From: a bacterium
Lineage (GTDB): Bacteria > Bacillota > Clostridia > Lachnospirales > Lachnospiraceae
DNA length: 64,000 nucleotides
Assembly: GCA_029012425.1 (NCBI GenBank)
Contig: JAQXMB010000042.1
Coordinates: 26,908-90,907 of the forward strand
Direction: 5' to 3'
Shown here: piece by piece, positions 32,918 to 43,284 of the stretch
Numbering within the stretch: position 1 is the first letter of the stretch
How the letters are laid out: each line of letters opens with the position of its first letter
Notes under the pieces: generated by a model
What the model saw: only the letters and a program-made list of their open reading frames with translations
Database searches by the model: none
Told to the model about the DNA's origin: nothing
Translations under genes and position numbers: made by a program

Positions 32918-33997
32918 CTATTCAATAATTGTTCCGCCGCCGACAACAAGCTCGCCGTCGTAAAGAACTGCTGCCTGGCCGGTTGTGATTGCCCTCTGTG
33001 GCTCATCAAAAACGAGCTTCACCGTTCCATCCGGCTGAACAAAAGCAGTTGCCGCTGCTTCCTTGGCACGGTAGCGTGTTTTTGCGGTAACCCGCACCGG
33101 CTCGGTTGGCTCATCGTATGCAATCCAGTTGAAATCCTTTACGATACATGTATCTGAAAAAATTGCCGCCTCCTGTGTGAGCACGACCTCATTCGTATCC
33201 ATACATTTTCTGCACACATAAAGCGGTGCCGGAAGAGACAGGCCCAAGCCCTTTCTCTGCCCGATAGTATAGCGGATGATTCCCTTGTGTTGTCCCAGAC
33301 AATTGCCGTTTTCGTCCACAAAATCTCCGGGCGGATAACACTTTCCGGTGTAGCGTTCCATAAATGCTGCATAATCCCCATCCGGCACAAAGCAGATATC
33401 CTGGCTATCGTGCTTTTTTGCATTGACAAAGCCATATTCATCAGCCACGGCACGCACCTCATCCTTGGATGAAAAATCTCCGAGCGGAAACCTGGTGTGA
33501 GAAAGCTGCTCCTGCGATAAAAAGGCGAGCACATAGCTTTGATCCTTCGCTGTATTCACTGCCTTTTTCAGAAGCCAGCGCCCGGTCTTTGTATCCTGCT
33601 CGACTCTTGCATAATGTCCGGTTGCAATCACATCGCACGCCAATTCCTTTGCCCTCTGATAGAGCCTGTCAAACTTCATATAGCGATTACAATCAATGCA
33701 GGGATTGGGGGTATCTCCTGCCTCATATGCAGCAACAAACCGGTCGATGACCTCACTTGCAAAGGCATCCTTAAAATTCAGCACATAATAGGGCATACCC
33801 AGGCGCTCACATACTTTTCTCGCATCATCGGTATCGCGCTGTGCACAACAACTGTTTTCTTTTGGCTCACCAATCGTCTCATTCTCATAGAGCTTCATGG
33901 TAACGCCCATACATTCATATCCGTTTTTCATCATAAGTGCGGCGCAGACAGAACTGTCTACCCCGCCACTCATTGCAACTAATGCTTTTTCCATCAT
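32918..33997 (-). CDS. mnmA: tRNA 2-thiouridine(34) synthase MnmA
   Basis: 359 residues. PP-loop ATP site MSGGVDSSVCAALM near residue 9, first catalytic cysteine in TPNPCIDCNRYMKF, GHYARVE, and second catalytic cysteine in SQDICFVPDG. It thiolates U34 of Lys, Glu and Gln tRNAs, using sulfur from a cysteine desulfurase. It follows carB by 21 bp, so it probably shares the carAB transcript. The start may be either of two adjacent ATGs. Confidence 0.95.
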   Translation of the reverse strand: MMEKALVAMSGGVDSSVCAALMMKNGYECMGVTMKLYENETIGEPKENSCCAQRDTDDARKVCERLGMPYYVLNFKDAFASEVIDRFVAAYEAGDTPNPCIDCNRYMKFDRLYQRAKELACDVIATGHYARVEQDTKTGRWLLKKAVNTAKDQSYVLAFLSQEQLSHTRFPLGDFSSKDEVRAVADEYGFVNAKKHDSQDICFVPDGDYAAFMERYTGKCYPPGDFVDENGNCLGQHKGIIRYTIGQRKGLGLSLPAPLYVCRKCMDTNEVVLTQEAAIFSDTCIVKDFNWIAYDEPTEPVRVTAKTRYRAKEAAATAFVQPDGTVKLVFDEPQRAITTGQAAVLYDGELVVGGGTIIE

Positions 33998-34018
33998 TTT
34001 CTCTTACTTTATATACTA

Positions 34019-35125
34019 TTATATCGTTGCGATATCGATTACCGTCAGTTCCTGTCCGCCGTTCTCAAGAGAAGATGCAAGCGCATTGGCTGTATCAAGA
34101 GAAGTGATAACATTTACTCCGGTCTCGATTGCCGTACGGCGAATTAAAAATCCGTCGCGGTTTTTATCACGGCCCTGTGTCGGTGTGTTGATGACAAGAT
34201 CAATCTTATGACCGAGCAAAAGATCCATAACGGTCGGCGACTCCTGTGAGAGCTTGTTGACCTTGCGGGCTGCAACGCCCTGCTCTTTTAAGTAATCTGC
34301 CGTATGTCTCGTCGCATAGATCTTATAGCCGAGTGCCTCAAAGCGCTTGGCAACCTCCGCTGCCTCGGGCTGATCCGCACGCTTAACGGTAATTATCATC
34401 TGCTTGTGCTTCGGAAGCTCCACACCGGCTCCAAGGAATGCCTTATACAATGCCTCATCAAAGTCTTTCGCAATTCCGAGACACTCTCCGGTCGACTTCA
34501 TCTCAGGTCCAAGTGAAATCTCCGCACCGCGAATTTTCTCAAACGAGAATACCGGCATCTTGATTGCATAGTACTCTGCTGCCGGTTGGAGGCCCGGCTT
34601 GTAGCCAAGCTCGGTAATCTTTTTGCCAAGAATCACCTCGGTCGCTAAATCCACAATCGGGATTCCCGTCACCTTACTGATATAAGGCACGGTACGGGAA
34701 GATCTCGGGTTTACCTCGATAACATATACTTCCTCGTCAACAGCGATAAACTGAATATTGATCAGGCCCTTCACATGCAATGCCTTGGCAAGTCTTCTCG
34801 AATATTCTGCAATGGTCTCCTTAACCGTGTCACTGACTGTCGGAGCCGGATAGACGGAAATACTGTCTCCCGAGTGAACTCCGGTTCGCTCGATATGCTC
34901 CATGATACCGGGAATCAGAATATCGGTTCCGTCACATACGGCATCCACCTCAAGCTCTTTTCCCATCAGATACTTGTCAACGAGAATCGGGTGATCCTGC
35001 TCAATGCGGTTGATAATCTCCATGAACTCTTCGATTTCTTCATCCGAGTAAGCAATCTGCATACCCTGTCCGCCAAGTACATAGGAAGGACGAACTAACA
35101 CCGGATAGCCAAGGCGGTTTGCCAC
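34019..35125 (-). CDS. carB: CarB C-terminal fragment, carbamoyl-phosphate synthase large chain (after in-frame TAG)
   Basis: 368 residues from GTG 35125, continuing CarB in the same frame as 35138-37222. It carries most of the second ATP-grasp domain (YPVLVRPSYVLGGQGM, VIEVNPRSSRTVPYISK) and the C-terminal allosteric MGS-like domain (ATRHTADYLKEQGVAARKVNKLS, DLVINTPTQGRDKNRDGFLIRRTAIE). The TAG at 35140-35138 separates the parts by only four codons. TAGGAGG, which contains the stop, lies 8 bases before the GTG, so reinitiation of a separate chain is plausible. All conserved blocks look intact. Confidence 0.85.
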   Translation of the reverse strand: MANRLGYPVLVRPSYVLGGQGMQIAYSDEEIEEFMEIINRIEQDHPILVDKYLMGKELEVDAVCDGTDILIPGIMEHIERTGVHSGDSISVYPAPTVSDTVKETIAEYSRRLAKALHVKGLINIQFIAVDEEVYVIEVNPRSSRTVPYISKVTGIPIVDLATEVILGKKITELGYKPGLQPAAEYYAIKMPVFSFEKIRGAEISLGPEMKSTGECLGIAKDFDEALYKAFLGAGVELPKHKQMIITVKRADQPEAAEVAKRFEALGYKIYATRHTADYLKEQGVAARKVNKLSQESPTVMDLLLGHKIDLVINTPTQGRDKNRDGFLIRRTAIETGVNVITSLDTANALASSLENGGQELTVIDIATI

Positions 35126-35137
35126 TTCCTTTGCCTC

Positions 35138-37222
35138 CTATGCGGTGAATACCGTTCCGCCGGCAGCTCTTGGAATGTCGGTTTCCTGCAAAATCTGATC
35201 AAACAACTCACGATCCTCTGCCGCATCGACATCTTCGGGTGCTGTTCCAAGAATCGGAACGCCCATCTTCTGAAGACTTTCCGTCAGCTTAATTGCCGTC
35301 TGTCCGCCGAACTGTACGACAGCGCCGTCCGGCTTTTCGATATTTACAACATTCTCCACATCCTCCGGGGTCAGTGGCTCAAAATACAGCTTATCTGCAA
35401 TGTCAAAGTCCGTACTCACCGTTTCAGGGTTATTGTTGATTATGATTGTTTCATAGCCTGCTTTTGCAAACGCCCAGGTTGCATGCACACTACAGTAGTC
35501 AAACTCGACACCCTGTCCGATACGGATCGGACCGGAACCAAGGACAAGCACTTTCTTTTTCGAGTGATCCTGTCTGTAATCAGCTGCTTCATCCTCACTT
35601 CCGAATACGGAGTAGTAGTAAGGAGTTTCTGCCTCAAACTCTGCCGCACAGGTATCAACCATCTTAAACGCTGCACAGATGCCGTTGTCATAACGCATCT
35701 TTTTGATCTCATCCTCGCTTTTTCCGGTTAGGCGCGCAATGACATTGTCCGGGAACTCAATGCGCTTTGCCTCAGCAAGCAGTTCCACGGTTAATTCTTC
35801 TTTCTTCAAGCGTTCTTCCATCTCCACGAGGATCGCAATCTTATCAATAAACCACTCATCCACCTGCGTGATATCATGAATCGTTCGATAATTGATACCT
35901 TTTCGGATGGCTTCTGCAATCAGATATATTCTCTGATCGTCAACGATTTTCATGCGCTGCATTAATTCCTGCTCACTGAGCATAGAAAAATCGTAAGACA
36001 TCAGACTGTCCACATGCTGCTCCAACGAGCGGATTGCCTTCATCAGCGCACCCTCAAAGTTATTGCAGATACTCATAACCTCTCCGGTCGCCTTCATCTG
36101 CGTGGTCAGCGTGTGTTTTGCTGTGATGAATTTGTCAAACGGGAGACGCGGAATTTTTACCACACAGTAATCGAGTACCGGCTCAAAGCTTGCGTAAGTC
36201 TTTCCGGTGATTGCATTTTTAATCTCATCGAGTGTGTAGCCGAGTGCAATTTTAGCTGCAACCTTGGCAATCGGATATCCGGTTGCTTTCGACGCAAGCG
36301 CGGAAGAACGACTGACACGGGGATTCACCTCGATAACACAATACTCAAAAGAATCCGGCTTTAACGCATACTGCACATTACATCCACCTGTGATATTCAG
36401 CTCGGTGATAATATTCAGCGCAGAAGTACGAAGCATCTGATATTCCTTATCACCCAATGTCTGAGAGGGTGCAACGACAATGGAATCTCCGGTATGCACA
36501 CCGACCGGATCGATATTTTCCATATTACATACAGTAATACAGTTACCTGCCGCGTCACGCATTACCTCATACTCAATTTCCTTCCAGCCTGCGATGCAGC
36601 GTTCCACAAGAACCTGACCGACACGACTTAAGCGAAGTCCGTTTGAGAGAATATCGATCAGTTCCGTCTCATTGTGGGCGATTCCACCACCGCTTCCTCC
36701 GAGCGTATATGCCGGACGAAGTACGACCGGGTATCCGATCGTATTGGTAAATTTAATTCCATCCTCCACATTCTCAACAACCAGAGAAGCGGCTACCGGC
36801 TCACCAATCTTTTCCATTGCCTCCTTGAATGCCTGACGATCTTCGGCTTTTCGAATCGTCTCCGCGGTCGTTCCGATCAGCTTTACTCCATGTGTCTCAA
36901 GAAATCCTGACTCAGCAAGCTCCATTCCAAGATTTAATCCTGCCTGTCCGCCAAGCGTCGGAAGCACACCGTCAGGTTTTTCTTTGATAATGATCTGTTC
37001 GAGTACTTTGGCTGTCAGTGGCTCAATATATACCTGATCCGCAATATTTTTATCGGTCATAATGGTTGCCGGATTTGAGTTCACCAGACAAACCTCGATT
37101 CCCTCTTCTTTTAACGAGCGACACGCCTGTGTTCCCGCATAGTCAAACTCAGCCGCCTGTCCAATGACGATGGGGCCGGAACCGATCACAAGTACTTTTT
37201 TGATTGCTTCATTCTTCGGCAT
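35138..37222 (-). CDS. carB: CarB N-terminal fragment, ending at an in-frame TAG
   Basis: 694 residues. It holds the complete first synthetase unit ([71 protein letters not shown]), the oligomerisation region, and the pre-ATP-grasp part of the second unit ([21 protein letters not shown]). Codon 695 is TAG where relatives continue; adding the rest gives about 1067 residues, the normal CarB length. Start overlaps the carA stop by one base (TAATG). CarB makes carbamoyl phosphate for pyrimidines and arginine. Either a disabling mutation, a sequence error, or a functional two-chain form. Confidence 0.88.
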   Translation of the reverse strand: MPKNEAIKKVLVIGSGPIVIGQAAEFDYAGTQACRSLKEEGIEVCLVNSNPATIMTDKNIADQVYIEPLTAKVLEQIIIKEKPDGVLPTLGGQAGLNLGMELAESGFLETHGVKLIGTTAETIRKAEDRQAFKEAMEKIGEPVAASLVVENVEDGIKFTNTIGYPVVLRPAYTLGGSGGGIAHNETELIDILSNGLRLSRVGQVLVERCIAGWKEIEYEVMRDAAGNCITVCNMENIDPVGVHTGDSIVVAPSQTLGDKEYQMLRTSALNIITELNITGGCNVQYALKPDSFEYCVIEVNPRVSRSSALASKATGYPIAKVAAKIALGYTLDEIKNAITGKTYASFEPVLDYCVVKIPRLPFDKFITAKHTLTTQMKATGEVMSICNNFEGALMKAIRSLEQHVDSLMSYDFSMLSEQELMQRMKIVDDQRIYLIAEAIRKGINYRTIHDITQVDEWFIDKIAILVEMEERLKKEELTVELLAEAKRIEFPDNVIARLTGKSEDEIKKMRYDNGICAAFKMVDTCAAEFEAETPYYYSVFGSEDEAADYRQDHSKKKVLVLGSGPIRIGQGVEFDYCSVHATWAFAKAGYETIIINNNPETVSTDFDIADKLYFEPLTPEDVENVVNIEKPDGAVVQFGGQTAIKLTESLQKMGVPILGTAPEDVDAAEDRELFDQILQETDIPRAAGGTVFTA

Positions 37223-38295
37223 TAGTTCTCTCCTCCCATCATTTCAATAAATCGATCAAATAAATACGAGCTGTCCTGCGGTCCGGGACATGCTTCCGGA
37301 TGGAACTGCACCGTGAAAATGTTCTTACCCGTATAGGCAAGTCCCTCATTCGTTCCATCATTGACATTGATAAATGCCGGTGTCGCAATATCCGGCTTCA
37401 GTGTATCGGTATCAACAACATATCCGTGATTCTGCGATGAGATGTAGACCCGGCCGGTTGCCAGATCCTTCACCGGATGATTTCCGCCACGGTGTCCGTA
37501 TTTTAAGCGCTTCGTATCCGCACCGGTAGCGAGTGCCATCAGCTGATGACCAAGACAGATTGCAAAAATCGGAATGTCTGAGGCATAAAGCTTCTTCACT
37601 TCCTCGATAATAGCGATGCAGCTCTTCGGATCTCCCGGTCCGTTTGAAAGCATGATTCCATCCGGTTTGGACGCCAAAATTTCTTCTGCTGATGTGTGTG
37701 CCGGGTAGATGGTCACTTCGCAGCCTCTCTTGTTCAGTGACTTTGCAATATTGTTCTTTGCACCGAAATCAAGTAATGCAACGCGCTTTCCGTTTCCTTT
37801 TAACACACTCTTTTCACTGCAGGTTACCTCATCGACTACATTTCCTACCGTAAATTCCTTCAGTCGCGGAATAATCTCATCCAGTTTGTAGTTTTCATTC
37901 GTTGTGATCATTCCGTTCATGGTTCCCTTTTCGCGAAGGATTTTGGTCAATGCGCGGGTATCTATTCCTGCAATTCCAGGAATATCATGTTTTTTTAAGA
38001 AATCCTGAATGGTTCCCTCACAGCGGAAATTACTGGGCATTCTTGATAACTCCCGAACAATATATCCTTTCAGATACGGACGCTTTGATTCCATGTCCGC
38101 AAACTTTATTCCATAGTTTCCGATTAACGGATAGGTCATTGCAACTGCCTGTCCTGCGTAAGACGGATCGGTTAACACCTCGAGATATCCGGTCATCGAT
38201 GTGTTGAATACAATTTCACTGATAACCTCCCGTTCTGAGCCAATGCTCGTTCCTGTAAACACATGTCCATCCTCAAGTATGAGAAATGCTTTCAT
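37222..38295 (-). CDS. carA: Carbamoyl-phosphate synthase small chain (glutaminase)
   Basis: 357 residues. N-terminal CarA domain ([36 protein letters not shown]) and class I glutamine amidotransferase domain with the cysteine in [15 protein letters not shown] and His/Glu in [11 protein letters not shown]. It supplies ammonia to CarB. GGAAGG precedes the ATG. No PyrR-type attenuator was recognisable in the short leader. Length normal. Confidence 0.96.
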   Translation of the reverse strand: MKAFLILEDGHVFTGTSIGSEREVISEIVFNTSMTGYLEVLTDPSYAGQAVAMTYPLIGNYGIKFADMESKRPYLKGYIVRELSRMPSNFRCEGTIQDFLKKHDIPGIAGIDTRALTKILREKGTMNGMITTNENYKLDEIIPRLKEFTVGNVVDEVTCSEKSVLKGNGKRVALLDFGAKNNIAKSLNKRGCEVTIYPAHTSAEEILASKPDGIMLSNGPGDPKSCIAIIEEVKKLYASDIPIFAICLGHQLMALATGADTKRLKYGHRGGNHPVKDLATGRVYISSQNHGYVVDTDTLKPDIATPAFINVNDGTNEGLAYTGKNIFTVQFHPEACPGPQDSSYLFDRFIEMMGGEN

Positions 38296-38370
38296 CTATC
38301 TATCCTTCCTATTCCAATATTTTTTCTACAGAACCTGTCACCGCTGCTTCTTTCGGATGCGTGGCGACTC

Positions 38371-38403
38371 AAAAAATGCTGTACCGGGTCAAAGCCGGTA
38401 CAG
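38371..38403 (-). terminator. serS terminator
   Basis: CTGTACCGG pairs with CCGGTACAG; on the minus strand CATTTTTTGAG follows. Confidence 0.92.
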
Positions 38404-38416
38404 CAACATCGCTCGT

Positions 38417-39706
38417 TTAATGCTTCGGCTCCAACTTGGTCTTACCGCCCATATAAGGCTGTAAGACGGTAGGAATATTAACACTGCCATCTGCATTCAA
38501 ATTATTTTCAAGAAATGCAATTAACATTCTCGGTGGTGCAACCACGGTATTGTTTAAAGTGTGGGCAAAATACTTATTGCCATCCTTGTCCTTGACACGA
38601 ATCTTCAATCGTCTCGCCTGTGCATCTGAAAGGTTTGAACAGCTTCCAACCTCGAAATATTTCTGCTGTCTGGGAGACCACGCCTCCACATCACAGGACT
38701 TCACTTTGAGGTCGGCAAGATCACCGGAACAACATTCCAGTGTACGAACCGGTATATCAAGACTTCTGAATAAGTCAACCGTATTCTGCCAAAGCTGATC
38801 ATACCAATATTTTGACTCTTCAGGCTTACATACAACGATCATTTCCTGCTTCTCAAACTGATGAATACGATACACACCACGCTCTTCAATTCCATGCGCG
38901 CCCTTCTCCTTGCGGAAACAAGGGGAATAGCTTGTCAGCGTATAAGGAAGCTTCTCCTCCTCGTTGATCGTATCGATAAATTTACCGATCATGGAATGCT
39001 CTGATGTTCCGATCAGATAAAGGTCTTCACCCTCAATCTTGTACATCATGGCATCCATCTCTTCAAAACTCATAACACCGGTAACAACACTGCTGCGGAT
39101 CATATAGGGAGGAATGCAATAGGTAAATCCGCGATCAATCATGAAGTCTCTTGCGTATGAGATGACCGCTGAATGAAGTCTTGCAATATCTCCCATCAAA
39201 TAGTAGAATCCGTTACCTGCCACCTTGCCTGCAGCGTCAAGATCAATACCGTCAAAACGCTCCATAATCTCTGTATGATAGGGCACCTCAAAATCAGGAA
39301 CGATGGGTTCCCCGTATTTCTGAATCTCTACATTATGAGAATCATCGGGTCCAATCGGAACAGAAGGGTCAATGATATTCGGAATCGACATCATATCCTT
39401 TAACAGCTGCTCTGATAAACTCTTCTCTAACTCTTCAAGCTCTGCCAGACGCGCTGCATTTGCAGCCACCTGTGCCTTAACTGCCTCTGCTTCCTCTTTC
39501 TTTCCTTCCTTCATCAGACCACCAATCTGCTTGGAAAGCGTATTTCTCTGTGCGCGTAAATCATCAGCTTCCTGTTTTGCAGCTCTTGATTTTGCATCTA
39601 AATCGATAACCTCATCAACGAGCGGAAGCTTCTTATCCTGAAATTTCTTTTTGATATTCTCCCGAACCACATCCGGGTTTTCTCTCAAAAACTTAATGTC
39701 GATCAT
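38417..39706 (-). CDS. serS: Seryl-tRNA synthetase
   Basis: 429 residues. N-terminal coiled-coil arm (about 30-100: SRAAKQEADDLRAQRNTLSKQIG) and class II catalytic core with TSEHSMIGKF, CFRKEKGAHGIEERGVYRIHQFEKQEM (motif 2) and NNTVVAPPRMLIAFLENN (motif 3). It lies 23 bp after glyA with no T-box of its own, so it is probably transcribed with glyA from the 41011-41040 promoter, tying serine-glycine conversion and serine charging together. Confidence 0.96.
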   Translation of the reverse strand: MIDIKFLRENPDVVRENIKKKFQDKKLPLVDEVIDLDAKSRAAKQEADDLRAQRNTLSKQIGGLMKEGKKEEAEAVKAQVAANAARLAELEELEKSLSEQLLKDMMSIPNIIDPSVPIGPDDSHNVEIQKYGEPIVPDFEVPYHTEIMERFDGIDLDAAGKVAGNGFYYLMGDIARLHSAVISYARDFMIDRGFTYCIPPYMIRSSVVTGVMSFEEMDAMMYKIEGEDLYLIGTSEHSMIGKFIDTINEEEKLPYTLTSYSPCFRKEKGAHGIEERGVYRIHQFEKQEMIVVCKPEESKYWYDQLWQNTVDLFRSLDIPVRTLECCSGDLADLKVKSCDVEAWSPRQQKYFEVGSCSNLSDAQARRLKIRVKDKDGNKYFAHTLNNTVVAPPRMLIAFLENNLNADGSVNIPTVLQPYMGGKTKLEPKH

Positions 39707-39729
39707 TACTACAAACCTCTACTTTTATT

Positions 39730-40971
39730 CTAATCTAACGGATACTTGTCTGTAAGCTCTTTTACAATTGCCTTAGCAGCAGGAATTGCGCTCTCTTTTT
39801 CTTTGATAAGCATTGCAATTGCCTCTGCAATCTTGTCCATATCCGCCGTATTCATGCCGCGGCTGGTAACAGAAGGTGTACCGATACGGATACCACTTGT
39901 TACAAAAGGCTTCTGTGGATCATTGGGAATGGTATTCTTGTTGGCAGTGATATTTGCCTCATCCATGAGCTTCTCAACCTCTTTTCCGGTCAATCCGAAC
40001 GGGGTGAGGTCGATCAACATCAGGTGGTTGTCCGTTCCATCTGATACAATCTTGATTCCTCTTGACTGAAGTCCCTTGCAAAGTGCCTGCGCATTGTCAA
40101 TGATACCCTGCTGATACTCTTTGAAGGAAGGCTGTAATGCTTCCTGGAAGCAAACTGCCTTTGCAGCAATCACATGCATCAGGGGACCACCCTGTGTTCC
40201 GGGGAAGATTGCTTTGTTGAATTTATACTTATCTGCCGTCTCCTGCTTTCCGCACAGAATCATACCACCTCTGGGTCCACGCAGTGTCTTATGTGTGGTT
40301 GTGGTCACAACATCGGCATAAGGAATCGGGCTCGGATGAAGTCCTGCTGCAACAAGTCCTGCGATGTGTGCCATATCCACAAACAGGATTGCTCCTACTT
40401 CGTCTGCAACTTCACGGAATTTCTTGAAGTCAATCGTGCGGGCATATGCAGATGCACCTGCGATAATCATCTTGGGTTTGCACTCAAGTGCAATTGCGCG
40501 CACATTCTCATAATCGATGACACCGTCATCATTTACACCAGAAGGGACAATATTGAAATATGTTCCGGAGAAGTTCACCGGGCTTCCGTGTGTCAGATGT
40601 CCGCCATGATCAAGGTTCATACCCATGACCGTATCACCGGGCTGTAAGCATGCGAACTGAACTGCCATATTTGCCTGTGCACCTGAATGAGGCTGTACAT
40701 TAACATACTCCGCGCCAAACAGTTTCTTTGCACGCTCTCTTGCAAGCTCCTCAACGACATCCACACACTCGCATCCGCCGTAATATCTGTGTGCCGGATA
40801 TCCTTCTGCATATTTATTGGTTAATACACTTCCCATTGCCGACATTACTGCATGGCTTACCCAGTTTTCTGAAGCGATCAACTCGATATGACTGTTCTGT
40901 CTATCACTCTCTGCCTGAATCGCAGCAGCGATCTCAGGATCCACTGCTTTAATATCATCCATTGTATACAT
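39730..40971 (-). CDS. glyA: Serine hydroxymethyltransferase
   Basis: 413 residues. PLP lysine in [44 protein letters not shown] and [19 protein letters not shown] also typical. Converts serine and tetrahydrofolate to glycine and methylene-THF. GGGAG precedes the start. First gene of a glyA-serS operon. Confidence 0.96.
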   Translation of the reverse strand: MYTMDDIKAVDPEIAAAIQAESDRQNSHIELIASENWVSHAVMSAMGSVLTNKYAEGYPAHRYYGGCECVDVVEELARERAKKLFGAEYVNVQPHSGAQANMAVQFACLQPGDTVMGMNLDHGGHLTHGSPVNFSGTYFNIVPSGVNDDGVIDYENVRAIALECKPKMIIAGASAYARTIDFKKFREVADEVGAILFVDMAHIAGLVAAGLHPSPIPYADVVTTTTHKTLRGPRGGMILCGKQETADKYKFNKAIFPGTQGGPLMHVIAAKAVCFQEALQPSFKEYQQGIIDNAQALCKGLQSRGIKIVSDGTDNHLMLIDLTPFGLTGKEVEKLMDEANITANKNTIPNDPQKPFVTSGIRIGTPSVTSRGMNTADMDKIAEAIAMLIKEKESAIPAAKAIVKELTDKYPLD

Positions 40972-41010
40972 GTTTCAATCTCCCTTTCGTTTCAAAAATC
41001 TTTAGCTACT

Positions 41011-41040
41011 AGTATACCCCAATCTGTCCCTTGTTGTAAA
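41011..41040 (-). promoter_or_regulatory. glyA-serS promoter
   Basis: On the minus strand TTTACA (41040-41035), 18-bp spacer, TATACT (41016-41011). Confidence 0.65.
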
Positions 41041-41075
41041 GGACGGAACGCTTCGGAGTATGAAAAAGATTAGAA

Positions 41076-41108
41076 AAAAAGGACAACCGGATAACGATTG
41101 TCCTTTTT
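41076..41108. terminator. secDF terminator
   Basis: AAAAAGGACAA pairs with TTGTCCTTTTT; T-runs on both strands. Confidence 0.93.
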
Positions 41109-41111
41109 AAA

Positions 41112-43265
41112 TTATTTTTTCTTCTTACCTGATCCCATCAGCTTCATATCAAACCAGAGGTTTGTTGAAATACATACAGAAGAGAACAGACCGGCAATAA
41201 TACCTACCATCAGAGGCATTGAGAAATCCTTAATGGAAGCCACGCCCATGATATACAATAACAATACCATTACGAAGGTAGTTACTGAAGTATTGATAGA
41301 ACGAGCCAGAGTCTGTGTCACGCTTCGGTCAGCGACCTCAGACAGTTCTTCCTTCGACATTCTCGCACGATTGTGAATATTCTCACGCACACGGTCAAAT
41401 ACAACGATGGTATCGTTGATTGAATAACCGAGAATCGTCAGCATAACTGCAATAAAGGTCGATCCGACTGAAATACGCAGCAATGCATAGCTTGCAAGTA
41501 CAAGCAGGATATCGTGGATCAAAGCGATGACCGATGCAGTTGCAAAACGGAAATCGTGGAAACGAACTGCAATGTAAAGCATAATCAGGATCACGGCGAT
41601 AATTACAGCGGTAACCGCATCGCTGGTCATCTCAGAACTGATGATTGAACTGATGGACTGTGATGAAATCGTATTCTCATCTACACCATACTTGTCAACA
41701 AACACTTTATTGAAGGCTTCTCTTTCTTCAAGATTAAGATTTCTTGTCTTGAAGATTACGCCGTTGCTGTCTGCAACCTTCTGAACAAATACATCAGAGT
41801 CCCCGGTGATATCCATAACAAGGGGAACCATCTCAGCATCAATCTGCTCAAGCGTATATGCCTCGTTGAAATATACGGTATTAGAGGTTCCTCCTACGAA
41901 CTCTAAGCTGTAATTAAGGTTCTTCTCTCCATTCGCAGTATGGATGCCCATTCCGATAAATCCGGAAGCAATACCGATAATTGCGATGACATAGAATACC
42001 GCGCGATACTTTGTAAAGTTAATTGTCTTGCGCTCTTTTGCACGGCCATAGAACTTCGCATCCGAAACCCCGACGCCATAGAATGCATACATCACATATC
42101 TGGTAATAAACAGTGCGGTAAACAGTGAAACAATAATACCGATCGCCAATGTATAAGCAAAGCCCTTGACGGTTCCGGAACCCTTCCATGCAAGGATGGC
42201 AGCAACGATAAGTGTTGTTACATTACCATCAATGATCGCTGACTGTGCCTTTTTGAAACCATCACGCATTGCGTTAAATACAGACTTCCCTGATGCAATT
42301 TCCTCACGGATACGACCGTAAATAACGACATTCGCATCAACCGCCATACCAATACCGAGGATGATACCTGCAATACCGGGCAGTGTAAGCGTAATATCAA
42401 ACCAATACAATACTGCAATTGTAAGTGTAGAATAGATGATAAGTGCAATCGATGCAGCCACACCTGCCATCCAGTAGTAAGCAATCATGAATACCATAAT
42501 CAGTGCAAGACCGATTGCTGCTGCTTTGAGTGCAGAACTCATCGCTGCACTACCAAGCTGTGCACCAACAACCTGTGACTCCAATTCCTCAAGCTCTAAG
42601 GAAAGAGAACCGATACGAATCTGTGATGCAAGGATAGAAGCTGCATCATAGCTCTCCATGCCTGTAATCTGTGCGGTACCGCCGGAAATCTGAGACTGTA
42701 CGACAGGATTACTGATGATCTGTCCATCATATACGATCGGAAGCGTCTTTCCGATGTTCTCTCCGGTCACCTCAGAGAAGGTTTCTGCTGCAGTGTCGCT
42801 CAAAACGAGGTCTACACAGAAAGAATTGTTACCCATATCATCCTTATAAGTTCCTGCCTGTGCATCTACGACATCATCACCGGTCATAAATACATTGCCT
42901 TCTGAATCGCAGAACTGTAAAGAACCGGGTTTTCCGAGATCCTCCAAAATATCATTTGCGTCAGTAACACCGGGAATCTCGATACAGATACGGTCATCTC
43001 CGTTCTGATAAACAGTTGCCTCGGTACTGTATGACTCAATACGCCTCTGAAGCTTGTAAATGGTATCGCTCATCTGTTCAGCAGTAGCATCCTTGTCCAC
43101 TACTTCATATGTAATGCTGACACCACCTGCCAGATCAAGACCTAAGGTAATGTTCTGTCCCTCGCCCTTGCCTGTGCTGGAAAGAATGATCGATGCGTAA
43201 TAGCCAAGTGCTACAACAACAGCCAGAATGACTGCCAGAATTGCTACGCTCTTGTTCTTTTTCAT
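41112..43265 (-). CDS. secDF: Protein translocase SecDF fusion
   Basis: 717 residues with about twelve helices. SecD half: GLDLAGGVSITYEV, DRICIEIPGV, then ALIMVFMIAYYWMAG and GIAGIILGIGMAVDANVVIYGRIREE. SecF half: NYSLEFVGGTSNTVYF, AVRFHDFRFATASVIALIHD, MLTILGYSINDTIVVFDRVREN. Uses the proton gradient to help pull secreted proteins through SecYEG. It starts 19 bp after scfB stops, the linkage seen in many clostridia for the SCIFF system. Confidence 0.96.
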   Translation of the reverse strand: MKKNKSVAILAVILAVVVALGYYASIILSSTGKGEGQNITLGLDLAGGVSITYEVVDKDATAEQMSDTIYKLQRRIESYSTEATVYQNGDDRICIEIPGVTDANDILEDLGKPGSLQFCDSEGNVFMTGDDVVDAQAGTYKDDMGNNSFCVDLVLSDTAAETFSEVTGENIGKTLPIVYDGQIISNPVVQSQISGGTAQITGMESYDAASILASQIRIGSLSLELEELESQVVGAQLGSAAMSSALKAAAIGLALIMVFMIAYYWMAGVAASIALIIYSTLTIAVLYWFDITLTLPGIAGIILGIGMAVDANVVIYGRIREEIASGKSVFNAMRDGFKKAQSAIIDGNVTTLIVAAILAWKGSGTVKGFAYTLAIGIIVSLFTALFITRYVMYAFYGVGVSDAKFYGRAKERKTINFTKYRAVFYVIAIIGIASGFIGMGIHTANGEKNLNYSLEFVGGTSNTVYFNEAYTLEQIDAEMVPLVMDITGDSDVFVQKVADSNGVIFKTRNLNLEEREAFNKVFVDKYGVDENTISSQSISSIISSEMTSDAVTAVIIAVILIMLYIAVRFHDFRFATASVIALIHDILLVLASYALLRISVGSTFIAVMLTILGYSINDTIVVFDRVRENIHNRARMSKEELSEVADRSVTQTLARSINTSVTTFVMVLLLYIMGVASIKDFSMPLMVGIIAGLFSSVCISTNLWFDMKLMGSGKKKK

Positions 43266-43284
43266 GACTTGTTTCCTCTCTTTT

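Noticed and set aside
34019-37222. Programmed frameshift in carB
   Set aside because: Both halves are in the same frame; the break is a TAG codon, so no frameshift is needed.
38296-38370. PyrR attenuator before carA
   Set aside because: The leader is too short and lacks the anti-antiterminator sequence.
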